Both the position numbers and the translations under genes were made by a program. The notes beneath the pieces are model-generated. The model was not told the origin of the DNA and did no database searches. It saw nothing but the letters and a program-made list of their open reading frames with translations. This document shows positions 47,256 through 58,019 of a stretch of 64,000 nucleotides of DNA, piece after piece (positions within the stretch are counted from its first letter, which is position 1; each line of letters opens with the position of its first letter). This stretch comes from Larix sibirica (taxonomy: Eukaryota; Streptophyta; Pinopsida; Pinales; Pinaceae), in the NCBI GenBank assembly GCA_004151065.3, contig NWUY0304017966.1, forward strand, positions 57,854 to 121,853, read 5' to 3'.

Positions 47256-47328
47256 CGTACCCAGCATTCCCAGATCACACGTACTCAGCATTCCCAGATC
47301 ACACGTACTCAGCATTCCCCAGCATTAC
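47256..47328 (+). repeat. 24-bp tandem repeat, about 2.6 copies
   Basis: The unit CGTACTCAGCATTCCCAGAT plus CACA repeats at 47256, 47280 and 47304. The first copy has CCC for CTC, and the last is truncated into CCCCAGCATTACCA. Copies are adjacent with no spacers. Confidence 0.9.
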
Positions 47329-47363
47329 CATTCCCGCATTCACCATTCACAGTTCAATTCGAA

Positions 47364-47880
47364 TCAATAGCGTAGAATATACTGTGCTAAAGAACAGGCA
47401 GAAGTTCCAAGATAAGTTGAAGGAGCAGTGTTCCCAGCAGCGTTCCAAACATCACCAGTTGTTGAACCAGCCTCATCATCATTCTTTGCACCAGCTGAAC
47501 CTGTTAAGTAAGCACCTCCTAAAGCAGTAGTCCCAGCGTCAATAGTTGAACCAGCATTCTCATAAGCACCAACAGCATTATAAGCATTACCAGCATTATT
47601 CCCAGCGTTCTCATAAGCAGTTGAAGGAGCAGTGTTCCCAGCGTCAATAGTTGAACCAACATTTCCATCATAAGTTGAACCAGATTATTCCCAGCTTCAG
47701 CATTCCTAGCAGTTCCATCATAAGTTCCAAGAGCAGTGAAAGGAGCAGCAATCCCATCATCAGCAGCACCAGTTTCAACAGCCTCCTTATTTCCAGCATT
47801 TCTATCAGCACAAGGATTCTTTGCACCAGCATTTCAAGCAGCAGTTACCAGAGCATTTGAAGCAGCAGAACCATCATCTC
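47364..47880 (-). repeat. R3 triplet-phased Ala/Gly/Asn/Thr-rich segment (minus strand)
   Basis: On the minus strand, about 47880-47685 reads GSAASNALVTAA, a TGA (47834-47836), NAGAKNPCADRNAGNKEAVE and ALGTYDGTARNAEAGNN. After a one-base shift, 47684-47364 is open from stop to stop (106 codons, no ATG) with TIDAGNTAPSTAYENAGNNA, GAYENAGSTIDAGTTALGG and EAGSTTGDVWNAAGNTAPST. The unit is a GCTGGTTCAACT-type triplet-phased word. Strong amino-acid bias over about 170 codons with one stop and one frameshift argues for either a decayed repeat protein or a phased minisatellite. Plus-strand frames at 47153-47954 are shadows. Confidence 0.55.
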
Positions 47881-47900
47881 ATCCCTGGAGCATGTTACTA

Positions 47901-48089
47901 AAAGTCCTTGGCTGCTGGACTACCATCCATCGAGTAAACCTCCTCCAAGTATGATTAGCTATCCTCAGCTACCTGGAAAGCGGCCGGCCCTTTGTTCTTA
48001 TCCGCACACCACCAGTGATCCAACTAACGAATGAGATAGTACCTTATTGCCTTACCCTCTTGCCTGGACCCTATAGCCTTACTCAATAA
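47901..48089. other. Unassigned junction between R3 and the AT-rich domain
   Basis: No gene is seen. Composition shifts sharply to AT-rich after about 48090. Confidence 0.4.
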
Positions 48090-50210
48090 AAGGAATGACA
48101 ATGCTTTTACATACAAAATCAGGTGAAATATAAGATTCTAAGCACATATTTATAAGGTCCAATGTGGTTGGTTATTACTAATAAAAACACCAATGCTTAC
48201 AGAAAAGGATCAGCTTGCTTATGTCACAGCAGCCCACTAGTATAGTGTATTTACCATAATTAACTCTATTAGCTCAAAGCTGATGAGCACGTACTCACTG
48301 CCTCTCTATTACAGCTAAGCTTAGGTACAAGCTTCTCATAATTACTTATGGGTAAATTCTTACACTATATTTACCATTGTTAAGCGTGTTGATTACTATG
48401 ATTCCCATAGATACAAGCATTATTCAAGTTATGTTAATAGTACTAAGCTGGCTGATTAGTCTGATGACCATTGTTTAACTATTTATATTGGTTACCTGCA
48501 TAAGTGATTACGATCTTACTTATCACTAGTTTCATAGCTTAGTATTATCCATAATTAACAGAGATAGATTACGTATTCATAACGGGTCAGATATAACAGC
48601 AGCTAGTATGAGTTCTATATAAGTAATCAGAGCAAATCCTTAGTAAAGCTTAGTTATATACAAGATCTTTAAGCTCGGCATAAGCATTTTCATAATCTCT
48701 GTATTAGTGCCAAGCTGTTCAGTGTCCATAACAGCTTAGGTAATGTAAATGCTATAGACTCATAGTATATGAGTGATATCAGCTTATTAAAGCTTCCTTG
48801 TTTCATCATTCTATAAGCTAAACTTTCACCATTACTCTAATCAAACTCAGCTATTATATGGAGTTACAGTATATCCATAATTAAGAGCAGTATTCATTAC
48901 TAGCTAAGTAAGCTCAATAGTGACAGTACAAGTATTCTACATAATTTACAACCCTTATAGTGATAGTGTAATAGCTCTAATCACTTGCTCATATGATGTG
49001 TGATATCAGCTTAAGCTTAACTAAGCATTGGTGCATTAAGTATGACAAGCATAGGACAAGCATAGAATGAAACCCATACTAATAAACCTCTCTCTTATTC
49101 GTCAAATATAACACACTTAGTATTCCTTATATGATAAGATGAATTAACTCCATTTATTCAAGCTATGTGTACAAGTATGATAAGGTTTGTGATTAACTAC
49201 CTGTTTTACCCTTATAGTGCAATAGAAACAATATGGTTAAACTCCATAACAGGTTGGTCTACAGGTTAGTGATGGCTCATGCTTAAGTGTTCATTGAATG
49301 ATGACCAATCCTATTCCCGTAAGAAATCACTCTTAATGTGTTATATGTTATCCATGATATTGTAAACTAATCATAGTATGAGGATGAGCTAATCCCATAG
49401 AGCTTCAAATTCCACAAGGTATTATTTATATAGAATAGGGCTTTAAGCTAACTCGATATGATTACATAAGTAACACGTATCTAAATAATGAACACAAGCT
49501 TGTTATTATATTACACATAGAGAGCTTAATTATACTAGTAATAGTAATATAAGGAATACCTTAATTAATATAAAAGATTAATATGAGCTCGTATCAGCTT
49601 AGTATATACTAGTAAATTGGTATTCATCATATTAGTACCATTGAAGTGATAAGCTAACACAATGCTTGAATAAGAACTTATTGTAATAAATTCAATGGGA
49701 ATCAGAGCCATATGTATGAAATAGTGATAGGTATAAACGTATTACAGCTTATACTAATATGGAGTGTAAGCTTAGTACATGATATATGGTACATCAATTG
49801 ATACCGTGTAAGTGATTAGACTATACTTAATATTATCTATATCTTTACATTGAGCTTATATTAGTAATTAGTAATTAGTAATTTAAGAGTTATGATATTA
49901 CTGTGATCAAGCTATACTAATACAGGAACAAGAGCTTATCATAATTAAGGCATGTAGATTATGTGAACACTGTCCATAAGGTTATGCATTGTGATTACTA
50001 GTAACCAATACAGAGAAACAAGCTATCATAATTATTAATAATACGTAAGCTGACACCAGAGGCTCTACTATGAACACCATATCTTAGCACAGTTCTTAAG
50101 CTCTATATTAGAAACAACATGCTTATATAAGCTATTAGCATTGGTTCCGTGTATTTGCATAATATAGATCATAGTGATACTAGCATTCAGGTTATTTTAG
50201 TTGTAGCCTC
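48090..50210. repeat. Second AT-rich domain of scrambled AAGCT-type repeats (R2)
   Basis: About 2.1 kb with dense variants of TAAGCTTA, ACAAGCTTCTCATAATTAC, AGCTTATACTAATA and CTAATAGTGA..AGTA words (for example 48300-48350, 48690-48790, 49040, 49420-49500, 49760, 49900-50050). It includes a 7-bp ATTAGTA run at about 49860-49884. No frame above 60 codons. Style matches 6080-9615 with AAGCT even more frequent. Confidence 0.7.
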
Positions 50211-50421
50211 AACAGCGAGCATCCGGTAAGCTCATAAAACCACCTCGCTCGGCAGAGACCATAGCACGCACGAATCCCTCCCTCCCGGAAGAAAAAGGTG
50301 GAAAAGTGCGCTCGCTGTCTGCGTTGTCTTACTTATGCAATTGCTAGTAAAGGCCCATCAAAAAAGCGTGTCCAAAAGCAGGTCCAAAGTGATGCGCTTA
50401 ATAAAAATCCAACTGTTGGAG

Positions 50422-50451
50422 AAGGCTTGCTTGACCAAAGGGAGGGCAAGG
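50422..50451 (+). repeat. Bpu-like short interspersed element, copy 6
   Basis: Thirty bases from AAGGCTTGCTTGACCAAAGG to a terminal AAGG, identical to the minus-strand reading of copy 1. It lies about 210 bases beyond the AT-rich domain and about 70 bases before an R3 segment. A short plus frame spanning it (50298-50501) is composite. Confidence 0.85.
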
Positions 50452-50519
50452 AAATTAAGTGCCCTTTCTTTCTAGAGCCATCATTCGCTAAGAGTCGCTA
50501 AGGGGTAGTATCGGGAGAG

Positions 50520-50780
50520 CTCTTTGTTTAGTGTTTACCGAGCAGCAGTAAATGATGCAGAGGCAAGGATAGCTGAAGCAAAGGTGGGCACAGAGGCCGG
50601 AGCAGCAAGGAGCAAAGCTAAAGCTAGCAGCAGATCCAACAGTTGATTCAGCCACCACAGTTGATACGGGTGATTCAGTTGATAGAGCCGTAAAAGAAGC
50701 AGATACAGGGACAGCCGGAGAGCCAGCTTCACAACCAGCAGTTACATTTTTCCGAGCGAAAGCAAGAGGCACGGGAGGTA
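50520..50780 (-). repeat. R3 family segment with open frames on both strands
   Basis: The minus strand gives ASFTALSTESPVSTVVAEST and GSAASFSFAPCCSG inside a 94-codon frame (50772-50488). The plus strand gives AVNDAEARIAEAKVGTEAGA and, after a one-base shift, DPTVDSATTVDTGDSVDRAV. Both readings are Ala/Ser/Thr-biased because the underlying unit is a near-palindromic GCT/AGC triplet mix. Grouped with R3 by word style; whether either strand ever encoded a protein is open. Confidence 0.45.
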
Positions 50781-50814
50781 TAAGTGGAAATTCTATTAAA
50801 AAGAAACTATGAAT

Positions 50815-50980
50815 GAGGAACGAAGTGAAATCAGTTGTAATATTTATTTGAAACCTTTTCCGATCCGGGTATGCGAGGTAATGATATAATTTATTTGTAG
50901 CGATCCTTTTGATATTTTCATGGGGGCATTAGGAATCAATCACCAACAAGAGGCAAGCGGGAATGATACTGGACCATCCA
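50815..50980 (+). repeat. Direct repeat, copy A (partner 51575-51745)
   Basis: Shared landmarks in order: a TTGTAATATTTATTT or equivalent, TTTCCGATCC..GGGTATGC.AGGTAA, TGTAGCGATC.TTTT, a GCAATCA or equivalent and CAACAAGAGGCAAGCG / CAACAAGGAGGAAAGCG. Copies are about 760 bases apart and diverged by indels. Confidence 0.7.
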
Positions 50981-51574
50981 TTCAAGGGTAAGTTGGCTTT
51001 CTCATTGTCAGTTGTGGGGGTGTTTGTTACCCTATGCAGGTCAACATGTCCTGGGCTAATTGAATCCACCTCAACCACGAGTTGAATCGTAAACAAGAAT
51101 AACCAAGCTGTTATATACCTCGTTGCTCTGGTTTGAGGTCTGCCCCTCTGCCTTGATTATTCCATAATATTCCCTTCCTTTGATAAGCTCAACTGAGTAA
51201 AATAATAACTACTAATGCCTGTCGAGTCAATGCATCACTCGAAGCTAATTGTTGCTGATACCTGAATGCTCGAACCTAATTGTTTTAATAAAGGCTCCTC
51301 GCGTGGTAAAAGGGGGGTGTACAGAAGGCGTAATGTGGGGATGAACTGAGAGCGTAGTAACGGGGGTATATTTTACTGAAGGCAAGTACTACGGAGGTCA
51401 TCAATGCTTGGCTATAACCCGTTTATCCTAGATAAATGCTTTCAAAGTGTATAGTTTATATAGAAAAAATACAGTTTATTGTGGGATCCTACTCGGACAT
51501 CCCCAAATGAAATTTTGTCATAAAAAAACCCACCCCCTCGTACCTCAGGAGAGCAGCTCCGCTCCATTAATGAT
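50981..51574. other. Unassigned spacer between direct repeats
   Basis: No gene is seen. Short words ACCTAATTGTT and TCGTAATGTGGGG have no partner that I notice. Confidence 0.4.
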
Positions 51575-51745
51575 AAGTTTTGAAAAATAATGTTGTAAGC
51601 GAAGTTGTTTATTTTTCCGATTCCGATCGGGGTATGCCAGGTAAATTGGAGCGTATAATCGAGAGCTGTAGCGATCTTTTATTTATGACTCGGGCAATCA
51701 GTAGCGATCAACCAGCAACAAGGAGGAAAGCGTTAGTGATCCGAT
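51575..51745 (+). repeat. Direct repeat, copy B (partner 50815-50980)
   Basis: Same landmark order as copy A: AATGTTGTAAGCGAAGTTGT, TTTCCGATTCCGATCGGGGT, ATGCCAGGTAAATTGG, TGTAGCGATCTTTTATTTAT and CAACAAGGAGGAAAGCG. Just upstream is a CCCCTCGTACCTCAGGAG motif (51534-51550). The 96-codon frame at 51580-51870 is repeat-derived in its first half. Confidence 0.7.
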
Positions 51746-53725
51746 CCGACTCGACTCGATCCGCCCGCCGTGCCAGAGAAAGGACGTGTTCGTGCCAAGT
51801 TCTACATAACCTATACTACTACGTGCATAAACTATCTATGGTGGGTGCAGGAATGAAAAGCTATAGATAGTCCCTAGTCTATGATACTTGCATATATACG
51901 TTTCACTTAGCCTAAGTAAATGAAATATGCAATCTTAGAGCATACGGGAACATACTAATTGAAGTGAGGGCTACTAGTAGTACTACCTGGAAGCTACTAA
52001 TAGTGTCTCTCTCTATATAGCTTTAGGGCAAGAAAGACTGAAGCTCATTCTAGGAAGTAAGCACCATAAAGGCATAGAGCGGCCATAGACTATAAATAAT
52101 AATTCTATATTATAGTAGTAAGGCTATGACCTTTTATATAATAAACCAAGTCTTTGTTCTTGCCTTTCCATCTCCATAAAACTATATCTATCTTAGGTTG
52201 TGTCCGAGTAAATAGTGGGATAGAGCCATTCACGCTAGGATGGTTATGCCCGTCAGGAAAGTGGGTGGTACATATGTTGATGATGTTGATTGGCCTTAGC
52301 AATGGCAATGGCGTTGGCGAGGGCACAATGGAAAGAGCAGAGAAGTAAACCACGTACGCAATAATGGCAGCAATAGAGCTTACCCTGGACGGAACACAGT
52401 CCCTAAGAGCACCATAAGCACCTGGCAGAGACGACACGGCAGGCCTACACAACAGTGCTACACCCCATAGACAGGAGGTGGCCGATTACCGCTAGCCAAT
52501 ACACGGAAAAGAGAGAGACCCGCATAGCTTATACCCGGGAGCCATTCCCACACAGTCTATGTCTGTCCGCCAAGAGTTAACCAGTATCACCGGTCAGTCC
52601 CTATAAGCCAATAGGAGATCCCCATTGACCCTCGCCGTAGATGCCGATAAAACATACCCCACCCACCTCTATCGAAAGATTGGCCTATTGGTAAATAACT
52701 ATCCAACGCGACCACCTCCCTTACTTACTGGCACTCTGGCACTACCGGAGACAAGCACAAAGTGTCTGTCTGTTGCATGATCCTCTCTAGGTGCATCGTA
52801 GGGTAAGCAATGTAGATTCATCCCTTCAAACCAATCGCTGTAGGAATCGTTGGTTCCATAGGCGTAAGGGTCAGCGGAGGTAGGAACCCCTGTGTTCGGC
52901 ATCGGTAAGTGAGGTCGAGGTAGAGTTTTATGTCTATAGTTACTACCTCGATTTGATAGATAATTTGTTACTTGCAATCCACTTTTTAGGATCATTGACA
53001 GACACATAGTTTGAGAGGCGGTCCACCGGACAGACGATTCACTGCCCACACCTGCCTTCCCAAACTAGCATAACCCTCCCTGTTTTCACTTAAGCAAATC
53101 TCGGCAAATACGGAACTTTTATTGTATATGATTAACGGTTGTCTGGGCTAGTAAGCTTAAAAGGCCTAGCAAGGGGTCGTAACAAACAAATGAGAAGCCA
53201 GGACTTGGAAACACCCAACCAAAATGCGCTGATCGCCGACTCAGCTCCGTAGGGAAAAAGTGCCCGAACGCTAAGACCTTTAGCTTTCAAATGAAAATAT
53301 TCTAACTAGTAACTTTTTCATGAGTTGAAGTTTAATTTTTACGATATTTTAGGGCCTTTGATCCAGGAGTGAGCACCCGTTTAGACAAACAAATTACATA
53401 GACAGACCCAACAGAGATACAAGAAACCTTTAGGGAAGCAGAATGAGGAGGACTCTTTCGGGAATAGTACTTACTACCCCTACGGAAGGAACACAATTAC
53501 TACTAACATATTTTTCCCCTTACACTTAAACTATCCAAGCAAGCCCCATTTCCCCAGTGGAATTAAATAAGAGTTATACATAGAGAAAATCGGATTTCAA
53601 TCTAGGGACTTTGTAAACGTAGGTATGCAACGTCATATATTAACACAGAGGGACCCACCCAAGTAGAATAGTTCGCTAGAGCTCAGGGAGAAAAGAAGGA
53701 TGGGGACTAGTTTATTTATGAAACA
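51746..53725. other. Unassigned spacer with two minus-strand frames over 110 codons
   Basis: No gene is recognised. Minus frames at 52105-52452 (115 codons) and 52699-53049 (116 codons) start with ATG. They show no domain, signal or conserved motif, and their length is within chance for 64 kb. A TTTAGGGCAAGAAAGACTG word at 52022 also occurs at 32792. Confidence 0.45.
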
Positions 53726-55600
53726 ATGGAATGGAGACTAGGAGCTTCTAGCTTTGTGTTACCCGGGGCTATCTATGCGGGTTGTCCCCTTGCCGGTGCG
53801 CCTACCTGTGGCCGGTGGGAACGACAACTATGCAGCAGTTATCCGCCCGTTGAAGGTTACTCATCATCTAAACCAGAATACATTGGAGCCATCCATACGG
53901 AGAAACAAAAGTTGCTATATCCGATGGGTTGGGTGTTAATCCATACCAGCCGATACTCACATATCGTTGAACTTGACTCGCATATATACGTTGCTCCCCG
54001 GCCGGATCTTATTCCACTGGCTCTATTCCAAATTCCAATGGCCCATTTACCTAGGCTACAGAGCTAGGCTACATACAGGTAGTTGAGGTAGTAGTTAGTC
54101 AGGGTTCATTCAACCATCATCCCAGGAGGTCGTTGCCACAAAAAGGAGGGCTACTCACAGGGGAGGTCACTTGCGAAAGCGGCGGAAGTGAAGTTCACAA
54201 CAGAATAGATGAAAGTAGAGCGAAAAACACCAATGCTATGGGGATTGCGATGTATTTCTTTATTGATCTAGAGATTTCAATTGGCACTGTTAGGAGTAAA
54301 CCCCATTGGATTAGTCCCATTGGTTTATTAACACTATTGGCAACCGGAAATTGGCACCACACCACCTCATCCTGAGGAGGGGGGATATACCACCTATTGG
54401 TTGGCAGTGACCGCCTTTAGGCAATGATGATATCTCAGCGAAGAACCCATGTGTCTCACTCATTCCACTTGGTTTCGTACCTTCCCGTACTTTTTATTAT
54501 AGCTATATTATTAGCAAGGCTTGAACCACAAACTATATGGAACTTAGTGCATGGACAAAGCTAATAGTATAAAGTGCTAGTTCATATATGCTCAATGATA
54601 TGTTGGAATTTATCGAACCCATCCAAATGAGGAGCGGAGCGGGCAAAATGTGCAATGAGGATATTTTGGAAATATGTCCCGACCAAACGAGAACATGGGG
54701 ATATTTTATATTCTAAAGTATTGTACCTAGGGAATGGTGCTAATAAGTAAGGCTCACCTCAACTGTATACCCTTTATTGCCTGCTCCGAAGAACCAACCA
54801 AGTAGTCCATGTCTCTAAGTATCCCTCCATTTGTTGGGAACCTGGGGTGGGATTTTATACTTGTTTCTCTTTACTAGCCCTGCTGGGAAATGCCTTATTA
54901 AGCTGTGTAATGGTGATTCAACACCTAGCAATCATCAGAGGACAACTTCATAAAATGACCTTATTATGGTGGTGGGTAATGAATCCATCCCACCTGTTTT
55001 GCTCTTTGTTCGGCCCCCGGAGGGGATCATGTGGATGGTTACCTCTACTAACCTTGCTCCCGGGTCTCGAGCTGTGTCGATCCTTCCTCATGGGGAACTC
55101 TCCTTCCAACCTCATGGGGAAGTGGTGGGCTCTCTCCAACCAACACCTAGGGAAAGCTCATGAAATGGATAACAACTCAATAATAATGTCTGGCGGGTTA
55201 TGACTGGTTTGACTAGGTGGGGACTATTGCCAAGGGACGATATCTGAGGGGAATATATTATCCCTATTAGCTATTATACTAGCTATTAGGATATGACTGG
55301 TACCATATAACTAGGGACTTACTCTTGGCAATGACAACTTCTATATTGGTGATTACTTACTCTTATCAACAACTAGAATCCAAATTGTCACGTACTATGA
55401 AGAAGCCATCCTGCATCCTGCCTGTCATAGATCAACTTTTAATGAAATGGCAATGGAACTTAATGCAATGCATCATGGACTAAGAGAGTCCCCTATTAAG
55501 TATGGGGCTTATATAAGCTAGTGTTGGATGGACTAAAGCAAGTAGTAGCAGAGCTTACGGGAACAACGACGTAGTTTTCAAACACTAAGGGGATGGGATC
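53726..55600. other. Unassigned spacer with overlapping frames
   Basis: Plus frames at 53726-54067 (113 codons) and 54847-55203 (118 codons), and the overlapping 54966-55163 (65 codons) with NESIPPVLLFVRPPEGIMWM, are the best candidates. They conflict with each other and match nothing I know. An R2-like patch (TTATAGCTATATTATTAGCA, GTGCATGGACAAAGCTAATA) lies at 54480-54600, and CTATTAGCTATTATACTAGC is locally repeated near 55263. Confidence 0.4.
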
Positions 55601-55634
55601 AATTGAACTTACTATGGCTAAACTCTTTAGGTTT

Positions 55635-56600
55635 AGATGGATTTATCATATCCTTCCTCTCAGCTATGGAAGTTGGTCTGGGTGCTAGTAGGGGCATACC
55701 CCAGAGAGAAACTTGCTTAAATGGCCTATTTATTATAATAAGAAAAGCCATTTCTGTGCCCCGATGGATTGTGTGGGATTCCTCGAACTCCTAAACGAGA
55801 GGTTTCATTTCTCAACAACCTCAATCAAATTAGAATAAGTTGGCATATTGTCAACCAACAAAACCACAAACATGATGGATTCTTCAACTGGGGTTTTTTA
55901 TTTAGGTATGTTTATTTAGGTAATGGGTGCTAAGGATCAATCACCTCTTAAAATGGGACAAGGTAAACGCCTCCATGGCGATATCTTATAGTAATAGGGT
56001 TTTTAGTAGGTCAGGCAGCTATGGCGTCTGCATCTAATGCGGTAGTGGAACCTCATGGTGCCATGGTTATGGAACCTCAGCAAGAGATGCTATAAAAGCT
56101 AAGGCTTTTCTCTATAGGTTAGAACCAGAGCTCTTTCTCTATTTGGTTCAGCCAGATTGTTCAGCCAGAACTCTCTATTTAGTTAGTTCAGAAGGTAATA
56201 CGGGAGTAATTACTGGAAGAATCATGGCTATAAGAGAGAAACATCATTATGAAAGGGTAACGTAGAGATGCGAGTCCAAGTTTAATGTATAGATGATGCG
56301 ATATCGAAAGAATCGCAATAGATAGATAGGTAGGTGCACTAAGGATTGCACTACTCACAACTCAACTTATTGCCTGGGCCAACCCAACCAGCAGGTATTC
56401 TATATCCCGTAAACCCTGTGAACATGTAAACCCTGTGAACATGGTTCCAATGTGTCTGATTCAGTTTGAGATGGAGTTATCATTCATCTCCTTCCTCTCA
56501 GCAGTTATGGAAGTGGAAGAAAAGGGTGCAAGAGCATATCTCAGAGAGAAATTCCTGAAATGACATAATGGCATAAGTAATGTTTTTTTTATCCTCTTAT
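55635..56600 (+). repeat. Imperfect direct repeats about 0.8 kb apart
   Basis: ATCCTTCCTCTCAGCTATGG with a CAGAGAGAAACTTGC block (55652-55720) recurs as TCCTTCCTCTCAGCAGTTATGG with CAGAGAGAAATTCCTG (56488-56560). GGACAAGGTAAACGCCTCCA with TGGCGATATC (about 55958) recurs as GGACAAGTTGAACGTATGCA with TGGCGATATC (56690), and a third relative is at about 56893. An old tandem duplication. Confidence 0.65.
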
Positions 56601-57995
56601 TTTATTTTACTAAGCTAAGGCGACTAGGGACTACATAAAGACGGGCTAAAGCTAAGACTTTTCTATAGAATAGAAGAGGCTATAGAACATGGACAAGTTG
56701 AACGTATGCATGGCGATATCAGATATTAACAGGACCATATGGATTGAACAGCGGGTATGCACAGGGCTCCCCCTGTGAGTAAACCTATTGATTAGCCCCC
56801 TTGGCTTATTTGGCTTATTCCTCCCATTGGATCATCATCATATGCGGATTATTCCCAGTTGCATTACAGTTAATTAGAACTAATATTGCACTACTCATTA
56901 CGGACAAGTTCAACGTAGATATGTGGGTTCCATATTTCCATATATGGAGAACCTGAGTATATATGCGAAGTAAAGCAGCATCCACGCTCAACCTCAAAGC
57001 CAACCAAGGGAATAAAACTTACTACCAGTTACAACCTTATGTTCTTACCCCTATACACCCATGCATGCATCCCTTCCTGTTTGTTAGCTTATTTGAAAGC
57101 CATCACCTTGCCCAGGATCCCTCCCAACTCTAGATACAAAGCTAGCAGGAAGTTAAGCACCACTTGTTTAAACAACATCTTCACCAGTTTGAAAGCCGGA
57201 TCCTCGCCCCGCAGTGAAGGAAATATTGAGGCAGTAGGACAGTCTGGAAACTAGGGGAAAGTGGATCGCTTAAATCCAAGAGTATTATTTGGAAATCCAG
57301 CCCACCAAGCTGGTGAAAGGTCAAGGATTGGCTCCTTACGCTATCTTCTCTTTCATCTTTCCGAGACTTACTCCTGTATCAATACGTTACGCCTTTCAAT
57401 ATGTTAGTTACTCCTAGCTTTCAATGATACTATGTTCTGCCTACGCGACTACTGGCTTTCGCTTTCAATACCTACCTAATGCAGTAATTAAAGCCAACTA
57501 TTTTATTACCTCAATCCACCTAAAGCTTGAGTTTCAGGTCGACAGAGATGCTAAAGCCGTATCAGGGTACCTTGGCTTGCTTTCATAGAAGGTTGAGTCC
57601 GGTACAACCTATCCACGGTACCCACTAACGGGACTTACCTTAGTACTAGTACCCAGAAATTAACTTACCCTGGGGAAGGGTATCCACTGGAACACCTCCC
57701 CTATATAGAGGTATTAGTGAGTAGTTCTAATTCCCAATATACGAACGTAAAACTATTTCTCATAAATGGCAAATTTGGGGTTTCGTGCATCGATACGCTG
57801 GTAATTTCAATAGTGAACGGGTAGAAGCGAGGGACGAAGTTAAGTATCTCGCCCCCTTTAAGTCTTTAATTTTCCAGATATCCAGGCTTGAAAAGATGGT
57901 ATTGCTTGCTGGTATGGTTGGATGGGCAACGCCATCTTTGTACTCCTGAATTTCCCATCTATTGGGCAAAAGTAATTAGATTCTATATTCCCGGT
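56601..57995. other. Unassigned spacer upstream of the integrase remnant
   Basis: No gene is recognised. I looked for RNase H and the HHCC zinc finger expected 5' of integrase and did not find them, so homology seems to begin at about 58020. TTTCAATA and TACTCC..CTTTCAAT words are loosely repeated at 57395-57480. Confidence 0.45.
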
Positions 57996-58019
57996 TGTCA
58001 CTGTCGGTCCCTTCACTAA

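Noticed and set aside
47256-47328. CRISPR-like direct repeats
   Set aside because: Repeats are adjacent with no spacers and differ in the last copy. It is a simple tandem repeat.
47153-47954. Plus-strand frames of 69-125 codons
   Set aside because: They are shadows of the 24-bp tandem repeat and of the minus-strand R3 segment, which has the more consistent composition.
52105-53049. Two minus-strand frames over 110 codons
   Set aside because: ATG-started, but no motif, no signal and no codon-like bias that I can see. A few frames of this length are expected by chance in 64 kb on six frames.
54847-55203. 118-codon plus-strand frame with hydrophobic segments
   Set aside because: It conflicts with an overlapping frame at 54966-55163 and an opposite one at 54948-55139. 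Hydrophobicity comes from Leu-rich codons in pyrimidine-rich sequence, and no family is recognised.
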